A stretch of DNA of 64,000 nt from Saccharopolyspora endophytica (GTDB lineage Bacteria; Actinomycetota; Actinomycetes; Mycobacteriales; Pseudonocardiaceae): the NCBI RefSeq assembly GCF_018070075.1, contig NZ_JAGPXE010000009.1, forward strand, positions 186,001 to 250,000, given 5' to 3'. Shown here one piece after another: positions 17,874 to 28,664 of this stretch; positions within the stretch are counted from its first letter, which is position 1; each line of letters begins with the position of its first letter. The position numbers and the translations under genes are program-made. The notes under the pieces were generated by a model. It did no database searches. It saw nothing but the letters and a program-made list of their open reading frames with translations, and was not told where the DNA came from.

Positions 17874-19325
17874 TCAGACCGTCGCGGCCCCCGCCCCGGC
17901 GAGCCTGCCGAACACCGCGCCCGAGGTCAGTCCGCTGCCTCCCGGGTAGTTCCCGGAGAACAGCCCGCCGACCACCTCGCCGCAGGCGAACAGTCCCGCG
18001 ATCGGCGAGCCGGAGGCGTCGAGCACGCGGGCGTCGGCGTCGACGTGCAGGCCGCCGAAGGTGAAGGTGATGCCGCACCCGACCGCGAATCCGTAGTAGG
18101 GCGAGGTGTCGAGGGCGAGCGCCCAGTTGGACTTGGGCGGTTCGACGTGCGCGGCGCGGCCGTCCTTGACCGCGGGGTCGAACTCGGCGTCCACGATGGA
18201 CTCGTTGAACTCCCGAGCGGTCCGGGCGAGTCGGTCGGCGTCGATGCCCAGCGCCTCGGCGAGTTCGGGCAGCGTGTCGGCCTGCGCGGCGGCGATCGGG
18301 TGCGAGTCGTACTCCTCCGCGCGCAGCAGCGGGCGAGTTTTCGCGTCGAAGAGCTGGAAGGCCCGTCCGCCGGGCTGTCGCAGGATCTCCCGGCCGTACT
18401 TGGCGTAGGTGTAGTTGCGGAAGTCGGCGCCCTCGTCGACGAAGCGCTCCCCCGCCCGGTTGACCACGATTCCGATCGGATAGCTCTGCCGGGTCAGCTG
18501 GTTGGTCAGCTCGCGGTTCCCGCCGTCGGGGTCGGCGTCGGCGTCCCACGCGGTGCTGTGGCAGGTGGTCCAGTCGCCGTGCGGCACGGCGCCGGCGGCC
18601 AGCGCGAGGTCGAGGACGTCGCCGGTGTTGGTCGGCGTGCCGCGCACGTAGGCGCCGGCCCACTCCGGCCCGAGGTTGCGGGCCCTGCGTTCGGCGGAGG
18701 CCTCGAAGCCCCCGGCCGCCAGCACGATCGCCCCGGCCGACACCCGGTGCTCGGTTCCCCCGGCGCGGTAGGTGACGCCGCGGTCGTCGAGGTGCAGCGC
18801 GGTGACCTCGGCGCCGTAGCGGATCTCGACGCCCTCCTGCAGCGCGGCTGCGGTGTGCTGGGCGATCAGGCCCTTGCCGCCGTCGACGGTGCCCACGTAG
18901 AGCCCGCCGGAGAACACCCACTTGCCACCGGAGAGGTAGGCCTGCCGCTCGTACATCAGCCGCCAGGTCAGACCCTTGCCCGCCAGCCACCGCACGGTGT
19001 CGGTGGACCGCGAGACCAGCACCTCGGTGAGCACCGGATCGCAGCGTCCCCCGGTCACCCGGTCCATGTCGGCGTGGAACGCGCTCGGCGGGTAGGCGGG
19101 CACGACCGAGTCGGCGTGCCGCTCATCGGGTTCGAGCAGGTCGGCGACGTCGTCGATGTCGTCGAAGGTGAACCGGAACGCTCCGGCCGTGTAGAAGGAG
19201 TTGCCACCTGCCTCGGCTTCCGGGGCCTTCTCCAGCAGCAACACCCGGGCACCCCGCTCGGCGGCGGAGTGCGCCGCCGAGAACCCCGCGTTGCCCCCAC
19301 CGACCACCACGACGTCGAAGTCCAC
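17874..19325 (-). CDS. FAD-dependent tricarballylate dehydrogenase-like flavoprotein
   Basis: 483-aa member of the fumarate reductase/succinate dehydrogenase flavoprotein family, closest in my recall to TcuA, which oxidises tricarballylate to cis-aconitate. FAD is bound through VVVVGGGNAGFSAAHSAAERG near the start and GLFACGEVVGGLFSGNYPGGSGL near the end. GGNSFYTAGAFRF is typical of TcuA. GTG at 19325 is chosen for its AGGAGG 6 bases upstream; GTG at 19328 is an alternative. No TcuB or TcuC partner gene is nearby. Other organic-acid substrates are possible. Confidence 0.8.
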   Translation of the reverse strand: MDFDVVVVGGGNAGFSAAHSAAERGARVLLLEKAPEAEAGGNSFYTAGAFRFTFDDIDDVADLLEPDERHADSVVPAYPPSAFHADMDRVTGGRCDPVLTEVLVSRSTDTVRWLAGKGLTWRLMYERQAYLSGGKWVFSGGLYVGTVDGGKGLIAQHTAAALQEGVEIRYGAEVTALHLDDRGVTYRAGGTEHRVSAGAIVLAAGGFEASAERRARNLGPEWAGAYVRGTPTNTGDVLDLALAAGAVPHGDWTTCHSTAWDADADPDGGNRELTNQLTRQSYPIGIVVNRAGERFVDEGADFRNYTYAKYGREILRQPGGRAFQLFDAKTRPLLRAEEYDSHPIAAAQADTLPELAEALGIDADRLARTAREFNESIVDAEFDPAVKDGRAAHVEPPKSNWALALDTSPYYGFAVGCGITFTFGGLHVDADARVLDASGSPIAGLFACGEVVGGLFSGNYPGGSGLTSGAVFGRLAGAGAATV

Positions 19326-19345
19326 CACGCACCTCCTGCACACGA

Positions 19346-19355
19346 CTGTATACAG
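19346..19355. promoter_or_regulatory. Candidate GntR operator
   Basis: CTGTATACAG, a perfect 10-bp palindrome about 20 bp upstream of the flavoprotein start. TGTATACA-type sites are typical for FCD-class GntR regulators such as the one encoded at the end of this operon. Assignment is by pattern and position only. Confidence 0.55.
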
Positions 19356-19406
19356 AAGAATACCGGCCGGAGGGCCGTTTGGGAACGACGTGGGTGCGCG
19401 GGACGC

Positions 19407-20072
19407 TCAGGTGCGCTCGGCGAAGGCTTCGACCTGCGTGGTCGTTCCCGCGACGATCAGCATGTCCTGCTGGTCGACGGTGGTGTCGGCCGTGGCGTAG
19501 GTGAAGTCCTCCCCCGGCCGCTTGATGCCGACGACCGTCACGCCGTACTTGGACCGCAGCTTCAGCTCGCCCAGGGTGTTGCCGACGGCTTCGGCGGGCG
19601 CGTGGGTCTTGATCAGCGCGTAGTGCTCGGCGAGCTCGATGTAGTCGAGCATCCGGCCGTTGACCAGGTGCGCGACCCGCTCCCCCATCTCGTGCTCGGG
19701 CAGCACCACGTGGTGCGCGCCGACGCGCTCCAGGATGCGTCCGTGCTGGCGGCTGGTGGCCTTGGCCCAGATGTGCGGGATGCCGAAGTCCGCCAGCAGC
19801 GAGGTGGTGAGGATGCTGGCCTCCAGCTCGGTGCCGATGGCGACCACGGCCCGCTTGAACTGGTGCACGCCGAGCTGGCGCAGGCTCTCGGGGTCGGTGC
19901 TGTCGGCGACGGCGGTGTGGGTGAGCTCGTCGGCGTAGCGCTGCACCACGTTCGGCCGCGAGTCCAGCGCCAGCACCTCCGAGCCGCGCCGCACGAGTTC
20001 GGCGGCCAGCGAGCTGCCGAAGCGGCCGAGCCCGATGATCACGATCTGGTTGGTGTCGTCGTTCTTAGCCAA
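19407..20072 (-). CDS. ktrA: Potassium channel/transporter regulatory subunit (RCK, KtrA/TrkA type)
   Basis: 221-aa cytoplasmic gating subunit. The N-terminal RCK-N Rossmann fold shows IVIIGLGRFGSSLAAELVRRG and LALDSRPNVVQRYADE; the C-terminal RCK-C domain covers about residues 140-215. It would bind NAD(H) or ATP and control the membrane subunit encoded just upstream, whose stop overlaps this gene's start by 8 bp. The name follows the family; Trk and Ktr systems are not strictly separable from sequence alone. Confidence 0.88.
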   Translation of the reverse strand: MAKNDDTNQIVIIGLGRFGSSLAAELVRRGSEVLALDSRPNVVQRYADELTHTAVADSTDPESLRQLGVHQFKRAVVAIGTELEASILTTSLLADFGIPHIWAKATSRQHGRILERVGAHHVVLPEHEMGERVAHLVNGRMLDYIELAEHYALIKTHAPAEAVGNTLGELKLRSKYGVTVVGIKRPGEDFTYATADTTVDQQDMLIVAGTTTQVEAFAERT

Positions 20073-21426
20073 CGATGGGTCGCTCCTCCGGTAGTTCGTA
20101 GCGCCGCCCGCGTTCGCGGAGCGCGAGCGCGGAAGCGAGGGTGATCGGACCGAGCCTGCCGATGAACATGAGCAGCACCAGCAGTATCTGCCCGAAGGGC
20201 GGCAGCTGTGCGGTGATCCCGGTCGACAGGCCGACCGTGGCGAAGGCCGACACCGCTTCGAACAGGACCTGGTCCAGTCCGAACGGACTGATCGTCAGCA
20301 GGATCAGCACGGTCAGCATCACGAGACCGACGCCGAGCAGCACGATCGTCAGCGCCTGGCGCTGCACCGCTCCCGGCAGCTGCCTGCCCATGACGTGCAC
20401 GGTGGGCTCGCCGCGGATCTCGGCGAGGATCACGTACGCCAGCAGCGCGAAGGTGGTGACCTTGATGCCGCCGGCCGTGCCCGCGCTGCCGCCGCCGATG
20501 AACATCAGGATGTCCTGCAGCAGCAGCGTCCCGGGTTGGAATGCGGCGACGTCGAGGATGTTGAAACCGGCGGTGCGCGGCATGACCCCGCTGGCGAACC
20601 CGGCCACCAGCTTGCCCGGCCAGGGCATGGGCCCGAGCGTGCCGGGGTTGGTCCACTCGGCGGCGGTGATCCCGACCGCGCCCACGGCCAGCAACAACGC
20701 GGTCGCGAGCAGGGTGACCTTGGCGTGCATCGTCCAGCGGCGCGACACCCGCAGGTGTCGGAAGATCTCCACCCACACCGGGAAGCCGAGACCGCCGGCG
20801 ATCACCGCGAGGCAGATCGGCAGGAGGAAGAACGGGTCGGTGGCGAAGGACATCAGGTTGTCGCTGCGCAGCGCGAACCCGGCGTTGTTGAAGGCCGAGA
20901 CCGCGTGGAAGACGCCCTCGTAGATCGCCCGCCCCAGGCCCAGCTCGTAGCCGAACACCAGCCGCGCGGTCAGCAGCGCCGCCACGACCAGCTCGAACAG
21001 CAGGCTGAGCGTGATCACCCGGAAGACCGTGCGGCGCACGTCGCCCAACCCGAGGGCCTTGGTCTCGGCCTGCGCGGTCAGCCGCATCCGCAGTCCGAAG
21101 CGGCGGAACATCACCAGGCTGAGCAGCGAGGCGACGGTCATGATGCCCAGGCCGCCGAGCTGGATCAGCACGATGATGACCACTTCGCCCGCGGTGGAGA
21201 AGTGGACGGGCGTGTCCAGCACGATCAGCCCGGTCACGCAGACCGCCGAGGTGGCGGTGAACAGCGCCGGGAGCAGATCGGTGGGCTCACCGCTCTCGGT
21301 CGAGAACGGCATCATCAACGCGACGGTGCCGACCGCGATCAGGGCTGCGAAGCCCAGCACGATCGGCACCGATGGACGCCGCACGACGGCGGCGAACCCG
21401 CGCTCGAAAGCAGGGATGACGCTCAC
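20065..21426 (-). CDS. ktrB: Potassium uptake membrane subunit (TrkH/KtrB family)
   Basis: 453 aa with four M1-P-M2 units. Selectivity-loop glycines are visible in TSAVCVTGLIVLD, AVSAFNNAGFALRS, GSAGTAGGIKVTT and SAFATVGLSTG, one per repeat. VGLSTG at the fourth repeat and the Na/K-transporter fold VWVEIFRHLR support the family. It forms K+-translocating dimers gated by the KtrA ring (family knowledge). Two-gene operon with the regulatory subunit. Confidence 0.92.
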   Translation of the reverse strand: MSVIPAFERGFAAVVRRPSVPIVLGFAALIAVGTVALMMPFSTESGEPTDLLPALFTATSAVCVTGLIVLDTPVHFSTAGEVVIIVLIQLGGLGIMTVASLLSLVMFRRFGLRMRLTAQAETKALGLGDVRRTVFRVITLSLLFELVVAALLTARLVFGYELGLGRAIYEGVFHAVSAFNNAGFALRSDNLMSFATDPFFLLPICLAVIAGGLGFPVWVEIFRHLRVSRRWTMHAKVTLLATALLLAVGAVGITAAEWTNPGTLGPMPWPGKLVAGFASGVMPRTAGFNILDVAAFQPGTLLLQDILMFIGGGSAGTAGGIKVTTFALLAYVILAEIRGEPTVHVMGRQLPGAVQRQALTIVLLGVGLVMLTVLILLTISPFGLDQVLFEAVSAFATVGLSTGITAQLPPFGQILLVLLMFIGRLGPITLASALALRERGRRYELPEERPIVG

Positions 21427-21452
21427 GCGAGCACCCTACTTCGACTGGATGA

Positions 21453-21926
21453 TCAGGGTTCGCTGACCACGACGACACCGTCGCTGTCGGCGTAGACGTA
21501 CTCGCCGGGCACGAACTTCACGCCACCGAGCTCGACGACCTCGTCGAGGACGCCTTCACCGGTCTTGGTGGACTTGCGCGGGTTGGTGCCCAGCGCCTTG
21601 ACGCCGAACTCCATGCCGCCGATGACCGCGGAGTCGCGGATCGCGCCGTTGACGATGATGCCGCTCCAGCCGTGGGACCGGCCGAGCTCGGCGATGAGGT
21701 CGCCGACCAGTGCGGTGTGGATCGAGCCCGCGCCGTCGATGACCAGCACAGCTCCGTCGCCGGGCTCGGAGAGGGTCTTCTTCAGCAGAGCGTTGTCCTG
21801 GAAGCAGGTGACCGTGCGAACGCGCCCCTCGAAGGCCACCACACCGCCGTAGTTGCGGAACTGCACATCGCAGCTGCGCACCTCCGGCCCCTCCCGATCC
21901 GCCAGATCAGCCGTCGCCGTAGCCAT
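21453..21926 (-). CDS. rraA: RraA-family protein (RNase E inhibitor-like / HMG aldolase fold)
   Basis: 157 aa. The family signature [20 protein letters not shown] followed by AIRDS is intact. These proteins are annotated as inhibitors of RNase E activity, but many members with the G-x(3)-E...R-D pattern act as 4-hydroxy-4-methyl-2-oxoglutarate or oxaloacetate lyases, so the enzymatic alternative should be kept open. ATG at 21926 with GGAGGATTC before it; the open frame continues upstream through AT-richer sequence that does not look coding. Confidence 0.88.
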   Translation of the reverse strand: MATATADLADREGPEVRSCDVQFRNYGGVVAFEGRVRTVTCFQDNALLKKTLSEPGDGAVLVIDGAGSIHTALVGDLIAELGRSHGWSGIIVNGAIRDSAVIGGMEFGVKALGTNPRKSTKTGEGVLDEVVELGGVKFVPGEYVYADSDGVVVVSEP

Positions 21927-22024
21927 GAATCCTCCCGAGAAAGAGCGCAAAGACCAGAAGAACCCTACCCGCCAGTAACAAACCCAGCCAACCCCAACCA
22001 ACAACCAACCAACCAACGTCAGGC

Positions 22025-22195
22025 AAGCACCGAAGGTGCTTTCTCATTACCCCAAGCAAGCAACCGGCACCGCCGCGGGTTCTCAGACGCCTTCTGGGGA
22101 GGACAGCCGAAGCGCCGTGTATTGGCATACATGAGCCTCGGATCCCGGAGCCAGAAGGCGTCTGAGGTTCCGCTACTTGCACCGCCAAGCAGCAC
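22025..22195. repeat. Two-hairpin dispersed element, copy 3
   Basis: The main stem CTCAGACGCCTTCTGG (22082-22097) and CCAGAAGGCGTCTGAG (22151-22166) is perfect over 16 bp although several positions differ from copies 1 and 2. The loop carries TGTAT-TGGC-ATACA. The second hairpin AAGCACC-GAA-GGTGCTT is at 22025-22041. It lies downstream of rbpA on the minus strand, beyond that gene's own terminator (116 bases from stop to stem), in the gap before rraA. Confidence 0.85.
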
Positions 22196-22227
22196 GACCA
22201 CTGAGTGGTTTCAGTAGAACCGGACAA

Positions 22228-22264
22228 AAGAAAAACCGGGCTCAGGAACAAATCCCGAACCCGG
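22228..22264 (-). terminator. Rho-independent terminator of rbpA
   Basis: Read on the minus strand: a stem pairing GCCGGGTTC with GAGCCCGG-type bases (one mismatch), then a run of five Us and TTCTTTT. It lies about 20 bases after the rbpA stop. It is one of few hairpins in the window with a real U-tract. Confidence 0.8.
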
Positions 22265-22282
22265 CTCTCCAATGTGAAAACC

Positions 22283-22627
22283 CTACCGCCCCTTGCGCTC
22301 CCGAAGCTTCGCGAGCGCTTCGTCGAGGATCTTCATCCCATCCTCATCGCTGCGCCGCTCCTTCACGTACGCGAGGTGGCTCTTGTAGGGCTCGTTGCGC
22401 TTCGCCGCCGGAGGGTTCTGCTCGTCCCGGCCTGCGGGCAGTCCGCAGCGCGGGCAGTCCCACTCCTCCGGCACTTCGGCGTCGAGCGCGAACGACGGCT
22501 TGCTGTGGTGCGCGTTGGCGCACCAGTAGTCGATCCGCTTCCGCGGAGCGGCTTCCCCCCGCTCAGACTCGCCTACCGTGGGGCCCGAGCCCACACGAGT
22601 GCCGCGAATGGCATTACCGCCAGTCAT
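22283..22627 (-). CDS. rbpA: RNA polymerase-binding protein RbpA
   Basis: A 114-aa actinobacterial protein that binds RNA polymerase and the principal sigma factor, stabilising the open complex. Seen: a flexible N-terminus (IRGTRVGSGPTVGESERG), the zinc-ribbon-like core with WCANAHHSKPSF and WDCPRCGLPAG, then the basic linker and the sigma-binding C-terminal helices ERRSDEDGMKILDEALAKLRERK. Length and architecture are normal. secG lies 55 bp upstream on the same strand. Confidence 0.97.
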   Translation of the reverse strand: MTGGNAIRGTRVGSGPTVGESERGEAAPRKRIDYWCANAHHSKPSFALDAEVPEEWDCPRCGLPAGRDEQNPPAAKRNEPYKSHLAYVKERRSDEDGMKILDEALAKLRERKGR

Positions 22628-22682
22628 CCATCCTCACCCACCAAGCGGCCCGGGGTTGGTCGACCGTCACCAGGCCGGTCGA

Positions 22683-22916
22683 TCAACCGATCTTGATCAA
22701 CAGGCCGACGCCGACGATGGAGATGACCCACAGCGCCATGACGAACAGCGTCATTCGGTCGAGGTTCTTCTCCGCCACGCTGGAGCCGGCCAGGTTTGAC
22801 TGCATACCGCCGCCGAACAGCGAGGAGAGTCCGCCCCCCTTGGCCCGGTGCAGCAGGACAAGCAGCACCAGCAGGACACTCGTCACGATCAACATGATCT
22901 GCAGGAAAAGAGTCAT
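22683..22916 (-). CDS. secG: Preprotein translocase subunit SecG
   Basis: A 77-aa membrane protein of the SecYEG translocon. Two membrane helices (LFLQIMLIVTSVLLVLLVLL and TLFVMALWVISIVGVGLLI) flank the conserved cytoplasmic loop HRAKGGGLSSLFGGGMQS. It follows the glycolytic genes on the same strand, as in many actinobacteria. Confidence 0.95.
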   Translation of the reverse strand: MTLFLQIMLIVTSVLLVLLVLLHRAKGGGLSSLFGGGMQSNLAGSSVAEKNLDRMTLFVMALWVISIVGVGLLIKIG

Positions 22917-23083
22917 ATCGTCCTCGTTCGCACAGCGGTTCGCAACCTAGAGTACCGGCCCGCCAACCCCCAGTTGACCAGTCCACCCATTTACGCACCG
23001 AGGGTCCCACACGCCGACCTGTGATTCTTCGGCGGGCGACAACCGGACACCGGAAATCTTGAAGTGGAATTCACCCGAAACGA

Positions 23084-23121
23084 CGAGAGGGCACCCCGGT
23101 GCTGACCGGGGCGCCCTCTCG
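23084..23121 (-). terminator. Terminator of the glycolytic cluster
   Basis: A 17-position stem with a 4-base loop, just after the tpiA stop. The single non-Watson-Crick position is a G-U pair when read on the minus strand but an A-C mismatch on the plus strand, which fits termination of tpiA transcripts. No strong U-tract. Confidence 0.75.
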
Positions 23122-23127
23122 TGCAGG

Positions 23128-23913
23128 TCACGGCAGCGGTCCGCCCGCGGCCATGGCGGAGAGCTTGGCGAACTCGTCGGCGTTGAGGCTCGCGCCGCCG
23201 ACCAGCGCGCCGTCGACGTCGCTCTGGCCGATCAGCTCACCGATGTTGCTGGACTTCACCGAGCCGCCGTAGAGCACGCGGATCTCGTCGGAGATCTCCT
23301 TGCCGTACTTGTCGCTGAGCGCCTGCCGCAGCGCGCCGCAGACCTCCTGGGCGTCGGCGGCGGTGGCCACCTTGCCGGTGCCGATGGCCCAGACGGGCTC
23401 GTAGGCGACGACGACCTGGCGGACCTGCTCGGCCTTGAGGCCCTTGAGCCCGTTGATGAGCTGCGTGGTGCAGTGCTCCACGTGGCCGCCGGCCTCGCGC
23501 ACGTCGAGGGCTTCGCCGACGCAGAGGATCGGCGACATCTCGTTCTTGAGGACCTGGCGGACCTTCTTGTTCACGAGCTCGTCGGTCTCGGCGTGGTACT
23601 CGCGGCGCTCGGAGTGCCCGACCACCACGTAGCTGCACCCGAGCTTGGCCAGCATCGGTCCCGAGACGTCACCGGTGTAGGCACCGGACTCGTGCTCGGA
23701 GACGTCCTGGGCACCGTATTTGATGCCCAGCTTGTCGCCGTCGATGAGCGTCTGGACGCTGCGGATGTCGGTGAACGGCGGGATGACCGCCACCTCGACC
23801 TTGGCCAAGTACTTCTCCGGCAGCGTGAAGGCGAGCTTCTGCACCAGGGCGATGGCCTCGAGGTGGTTGAGGTTCATCTTCCAGTTGCCGGCGATGAGGG
23901 GCTGACGAGCCAT
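23128..23913 (-). CDS. tpiA: Triosephosphate isomerase
   Basis: Interconverts glyceraldehyde 3-phosphate and dihydroxyacetone phosphate; 261 aa. Active-site motifs are all present: GNWKMNLN (Lys), [11 protein letters not shown] (His), [15 protein letters not shown] (catalytic Glu and loop 6) and [10 protein letters not shown] (phosphate). The ATG overlaps the end of pgk. Confidence 0.98.
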   Translation of the reverse strand: MARQPLIAGNWKMNLNHLEAIALVQKLAFTLPEKYLAKVEVAVIPPFTDIRSVQTLIDGDKLGIKYGAQDVSEHESGAYTGDVSGPMLAKLGCSYVVVGHSERREYHAETDELVNKKVRQVLKNEMSPILCVGEALDVREAGGHVEHCTTQLINGLKGLKAEQVRQVVVAYEPVWAIGTGKVATAADAQEVCGALRQALSDKYGKEISDEIRVLYGGSVKSSNIGELIGQSDVDGALVGGASLNADEFAKLSAMAAGGPLP

Positions 23914-25115
23914 CAGGCTTCACCTTCCAGGACCTGAACACCCGGGAGCTCCTTGCCCTCCAGGTACTCCAGCGACGCGCCACCGCCGGTGGAGATGTGC
24001 GAGAAGCCGTCCTCGGGCAGGCCGAGGGTGCGCACGGCCGCGGCCGAGTCGCCGCCGCCGACGACGCTGAAGGCCTCGGAGTCGACGATGGCCTGCGCGA
24101 TTCCCCGGGTGCCCTCGGCGAAGGCCGGGAACTCGAACACGCCCGCCGGGCCGTTCCAGAACACGGTGCCCGCACCGCGCAGGACCTCGGCGAACTGCTC
24201 GACGCTGCGGGGGCCGATGTCCAGGCCCATCCAGCCGTCCGGGATGGCGTCGGCGTCGACGGTCTGCTTCTCGGCGTCGGCGGCGAAGCGGTCGCCGGCC
24301 ACGATGTCGACCGGCAGCACGATCTTGTCGGCCGCGTCGGCGAGCAGCTTCTTGGTGTTGTCGATCTGGTCTTCCTGCAGCAGCGAGGAACCCACGCCGT
24401 AGCCCTGGGCGGCCAGGAAGGTGTAGGCCATGCCGCCACCGATGAGCAGCTTGTCGACCTTGGGCAGCAGCGCCTTGATCACGCCGAGCTTGTCGGAGAC
24501 CTTGGAGCCGCCGAGCACCACCGCGTAGGGGCGCTTGGCGTCGCCGGTGAGGGTGCGCAGCACCTCCACCTCGGCGAGCACGAGGCCGCCGGCGTAGGCG
24601 GGCAGCTTCTTGGCGACGTCGAAGACCGAGGCCTGCTTGCGGTGCACGACGCCGAAGCCGTCGGAGACGAAGGCGGCACCGTCGCCGACCAGAGCGGCGA
24701 GGTCGGCGGCCAGCGACTCGCGCTCGGCGTCGTCCTTGCTGGTCTCGCGGGCGTCGAAGCGCACGTTCTCCAGCAGCGCGACGCCGCCGTCGGCCAGTCC
24801 GGCGACGGTGGACTTGGCGGACTCGCCGACCAGGTCACCGGCCAGCGCGACGTCGGAGCCCAGCAGCTCGCCGAGGCGGCGGGCGACGGGCGCCAGCGAG
24901 AACTGCGGGTCGGGCTCGCCCTTCGGGCGGCCGAGGTGCGCGGTGAGCACGACCTGCGCACCGGCTTCGGTGAGCTTGGTGACGGTCGGCAGCGAGGCGC
25001 GCACGCGGCCGTCGTCGGTGATCTTGTCGCCGTCCAGCGGCACGTTGAGGTCGGCGCGCACCAGGACGCGACGACCCCGCACGCCCTCGGACAGCAGATC
25101 GTCGAGGTTCTTCAC
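23913..25115 (-). CDS. pgk: Phosphoglycerate kinase
   Basis: Makes ATP from 1,3-bisphosphoglycerate; 400 aa, two-domain fold. N-domain substrate site [14 protein letters not shown] and [11 protein letters not shown]-domain nucleotide site [32 protein letters not shown] and GGGDSAAAV. Middle gene of gap-pgk-tpiA; a strong hairpin separates it from gap, so expression may be partly uncoupled. Confidence 0.98.
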   Translation of the reverse strand: MKNLDDLLSEGVRGRRVLVRADLNVPLDGDKITDDGRVRASLPTVTKLTEAGAQVVLTAHLGRPKGEPDPQFSLAPVARRLGELLGSDVALAGDLVGESAKSTVAGLADGGVALLENVRFDARETSKDDAERESLAADLAALVGDGAAFVSDGFGVVHRKQASVFDVAKKLPAYAGGLVLAEVEVLRTLTGDAKRPYAVVLGGSKVSDKLGVIKALLPKVDKLLIGGGMAYTFLAAQGYGVGSSLLQEDQIDNTKKLLADAADKIVLPVDIVAGDRFAADAEKQTVDADAIPDGWMGLDIGPRSVEQFAEVLRGAGTVFWNGPAGVFEFPAFAEGTRGIAQAIVDSEAFSVVGGGDSAAAVRTLGLPEDGFSHISTGGGASLEYLEGKELPGVQVLEGEA

Positions 25116-25139
25116 GCTCTAACTCCTCGTGAGACGGGA

Positions 25140-25184
25140 AGACCCGCACGAGCCGGGCGGAAGCGCTGCGGCTCGTGCGGGTCT
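25140..25184 (-). terminator. Hairpin between gap and pgk
   Basis: Perfect 16-bp stem (AGACCCGCACGAGCCG with CGGCTCGTGCGGGTCT), 13-base loop, starting 15 bases after the gap stop. It could be an intra-operon attenuator or 3'-stabiliser, giving gap more transcript than pgk-tpiA. Confidence 0.7.
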
Positions 25185-25198
25185 CATCCAGTGCTTGC

Positions 25199-26510
<1,312 letters not shown>

Positions 26511-26518
26511 CGTCAGGC

Positions 26519-26695
26519 AAGCGGCGAAGCCGCTTCCGCAGCACCCCACCCGAGCAACCGGCACCGCCGCGGGTTCTGACACGTCGTCTGGCGAGGACAA
26601 CCGTTGCGCCGTGTATTGGACATACATCAGCAACGGATCCCGCAGCCAGACGACGTGTCAGGTTCCGCTACCCGCACCGCGAAGCAAACCGGGTC
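26519..26695. repeat. Two-hairpin dispersed element, copy 4
   Basis: The main stem CTGACACGTCGTCTGG (26576-26591) and CCAGACGACGTGTCAG (26646-26661) is perfect over 16 bp, with the most divergent stem sequence of the four copies. The loop adds CCGTTGC/GCAACGG around TGTAT-TGGAC-ATACA. The second hairpin AAGCGGC-GAA-GCCGCTT is at 26519-26535. On the minus strand the stem starts 48 bases after the whiA stop. Confidence 0.85.
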
Positions 26696-26709
26696 TGGAA
26701 CACCGAGGA

Positions 26710-27696
26710 TCACGCTTCGGCTTCGAGCATTTCTGCTGTTACTGCTGACTCCGTGTCCGGAACGCCTAGCTCGCGGGCGCGCTTGTCGGCCATCGCCAGC
26801 AGCCGCCGGATGCGGCCGGCGACCGCGTCCTTGGTCATCGGCGGGTCGGCGAGCTGGCCGAGCTCCTCCAGGGACGCCTGGCGGTGGGCCAGTCGCAGCC
26901 GGCCGGCGACCGTGAGGTGGTCGGGCGCGTTGGGGCCGAGCAGGTCGAGGGCCCGCTCGACGCGGGCGGCCGAGGCGACCGCCGCGCGGGCCGACCGGCG
27001 CAGGTTCGCGTCGTCGAAGTTGGCCAGCCGGTTGGCGGTGGCGCGCACCTCGCGCCGCATCCGCCGCTCTTCCCAGGACAGCACGCTGGAGTGCGCGCCG
27101 AGCCTGGTCAGCAGGGCTCCGATGGCGTCGCCGTCGCGGACCACGACGCGGTCCGCGCCGCGCACCTCGCGCGACTTGGCCGACACCCCGATCCGCCGGG
27201 CCGAGCCGACCAGCGCCAGCGCGGCTTCCGGTCCGGGGCAGGTGACCTCCAGGGAGGAGGACCTGCCGGGTTCGGTGAGGGAGCCGTGCGCGAGGAAGGC
27301 GCCGCGCCACGCGGCTTCGGAGTCGCAGGAGCCGCCGGAGACCACGTGCGCGGGCAGCCCGCGCACCGGACGTCCGCGCGGGTCGAGCAGCCCGGTCTGC
27401 CGGGCGAGCCCTTCGCCGTCCTTGACCACGCGCACCACGTAGCGGGTCCCCTTGCGGAGGCCGCCGGAGGTGATCACGTGCACGTCGGAGTGGTGTCCGA
27501 ACAGCTCGTGGACCTCCTTGCGCAGCCTGCGCGCGGTGGATCCGCTGTCGAGTTCGGCCTCGACCACCACCCGGCCGGCGACGATGTGCAGTCCGCCGGC
27601 GAAGCGCAGCAACGACGAGACCTCCGCTCGTCGGCAGCACGTCTTGCTCACCGACAACCGGCTCAACTCGTCCTTGACCGCCGCGGTCATCGCCAC
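26710..27696 (-). CDS. whiA: WhiA sporulation/cell-division regulator
   Basis: 328-aa DNA-binding protein with an N-terminal LAGLIDADG homing-endonuclease-like fold (residues about 20-200, for example [19 protein letters not shown]) and a C-terminal helix-turn-helix ([21 protein letters not shown]). In Streptomyces it acts with WhiB to start sporulation septation; it is also present in non-sporulating Gram-positives. Its start overlaps the yvcK end by 10 bp, in the conserved uvrC-rapZ-yvcK-whiA order. Confidence 0.96.
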   Translation of the reverse strand: MAMTAAVKDELSRLSVSKTCCRRAEVSSLLRFAGGLHIVAGRVVVEAELDSGSTARRLRKEVHELFGHHSDVHVITSGGLRKGTRYVVRVVKDGEGLARQTGLLDPRGRPVRGLPAHVVSGGSCDSEAAWRGAFLAHGSLTEPGRSSSLEVTCPGPEAALALVGSARRIGVSAKSREVRGADRVVVRDGDAIGALLTRLGAHSSVLSWEERRMRREVRATANRLANFDDANLRRSARAAVASAARVERALDLLGPNAPDHLTVAGRLRLAHRQASLEELGQLADPPMTKDAVAGRIRRLLAMADKRARELGVPDTESAVTAEMLEAEA

Positions 27697-28664
27697 TGGT
27701 CCGTCCTCCTCTCCAGTGCGGCCCGCAGGCTCGCCGCGAGCGCCTGCGGGTCGTGCCGTCCCGGCACGGCGGGCGCGGCGATCTTGTCCAGCAAGGTCCA
27801 GGCACCCAGGTCCGAGGCCGCCGAGCGCAACCGGTCCGGAGTGGGCACCGAGTCCGCATCGGCCAGCACGGCGTCGACCTTCAGCCGGGGCGCGTGTTGC
27901 GAGAGTACGTCCAGGTGTTGTTCGGGCGAGAAGCCCGCCGTCTCACCCGGCTGAGGGATGAGGTTGAGCACCACGAAGCGGCGCGCCGACGTGGTCACCA
28001 GAGCCTCGTGCAGCTCCGGGACCAGCAGATGTGGCAGGACGCTGGTGAACCAGGAGCCGGGTCCGAGCAGCACCAGATCGGCGCGGGTGACGGCCTCGAC
28101 GGCCTGCGGGCACGCCGTCGGGGGACCATCACCGTTCGCGTGCAATCGCACTTGTTTCACCCGACCGGGTGTACTGGCGAGAGCGACCTGGCCTCGAATG
28201 GTGCGCACGGCCTCCGGATCGGAGTCCAAACCGACGACGTCGCCGATCATGTCCAGCGGTCGCGTCGACATCGGGAGCACCCGGCCCCGCACGCCGAGGA
28301 GCTCGCAGGCGTGGTCGAGCACCTCGACCGGGTCCTGCAGCACCTCCAGCAGACCGGCGAGCAGCAGGTTGCCGACCGCGTGCCCGGCCAGCGCTCCCGA
28401 ACCGCCGAAGCGGTGCTGGAACACCTGCGACCACAGCTGCCCCCGCTCCCCGCCGTCGGCCAGCGCCGCGAGCGCCTTGCGCAGGTCGCCGGGCGGCAGC
28501 AGGCCGAGCTCGCGGCGCAGCCTGCCCGAGGACCCGCCGTCGTCGGCGACCGTGACCACGGCCGTCACGTCGGGGGTGATCCGGCGCAGCGCCGCCAACG
28601 ACGCCTGCAACCCGTGCCCGCCGCCCAGGGCGACCGCGCGGAGTGGCCGGTCTTCGCCCGTCAC
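27687..28664 (-). CDS. yvcK: Gluconeogenesis factor YvcK (CofD-like fold)
   Basis: 325 aa. N-terminal [38 protein letters not shown] and [15 protein letters not shown] form the UDP-sugar-binding site of this family; [11 protein letters not shown] and [18 protein letters not shown] follow. Relatives (YvcK, CuvA) bind UDP-GlcNAc and link carbon metabolism to cell-wall growth. The GTG at 28664 overlaps the rapZ stop by 4 bp; the frame continues upstream inside rapZ, but that part is a shadow. Confidence 0.93.
   Translation of the reverse strand: MTGEDRPLRAVALGGGHGLQASLAALRRITPDVTAVVTVADDGGSSGRLRRELGLLPPGDLRKALAALADGGERGQLWSQVFQHRFGGSGALAGHAVGNLLLAGLLEVLQDPVEVLDHACELLGVRGRVLPMSTRPLDMIGDVVGLDSDPEAVRTIRGQVALASTPGRVKQVRLHANGDGPPTACPQAVEAVTRADLVLLGPGSWFTSVLPHLLVPELHEALVTTSARRFVVLNLIPQPGETAGFSPEQHLDVLSQHAPRLKVDAVLADADSVPTPDRLRSAASDLGAWTLLDKIAAPAVPGRHDPQALAASLRAALERRTDQWR

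Noticed and set aside
22628-22682. SigR-type promoter for rbpA, as known in Streptomyces.
   Set aside because: No GGAAT...GTT pair at suitable spacing is visible in the short gap to secG.
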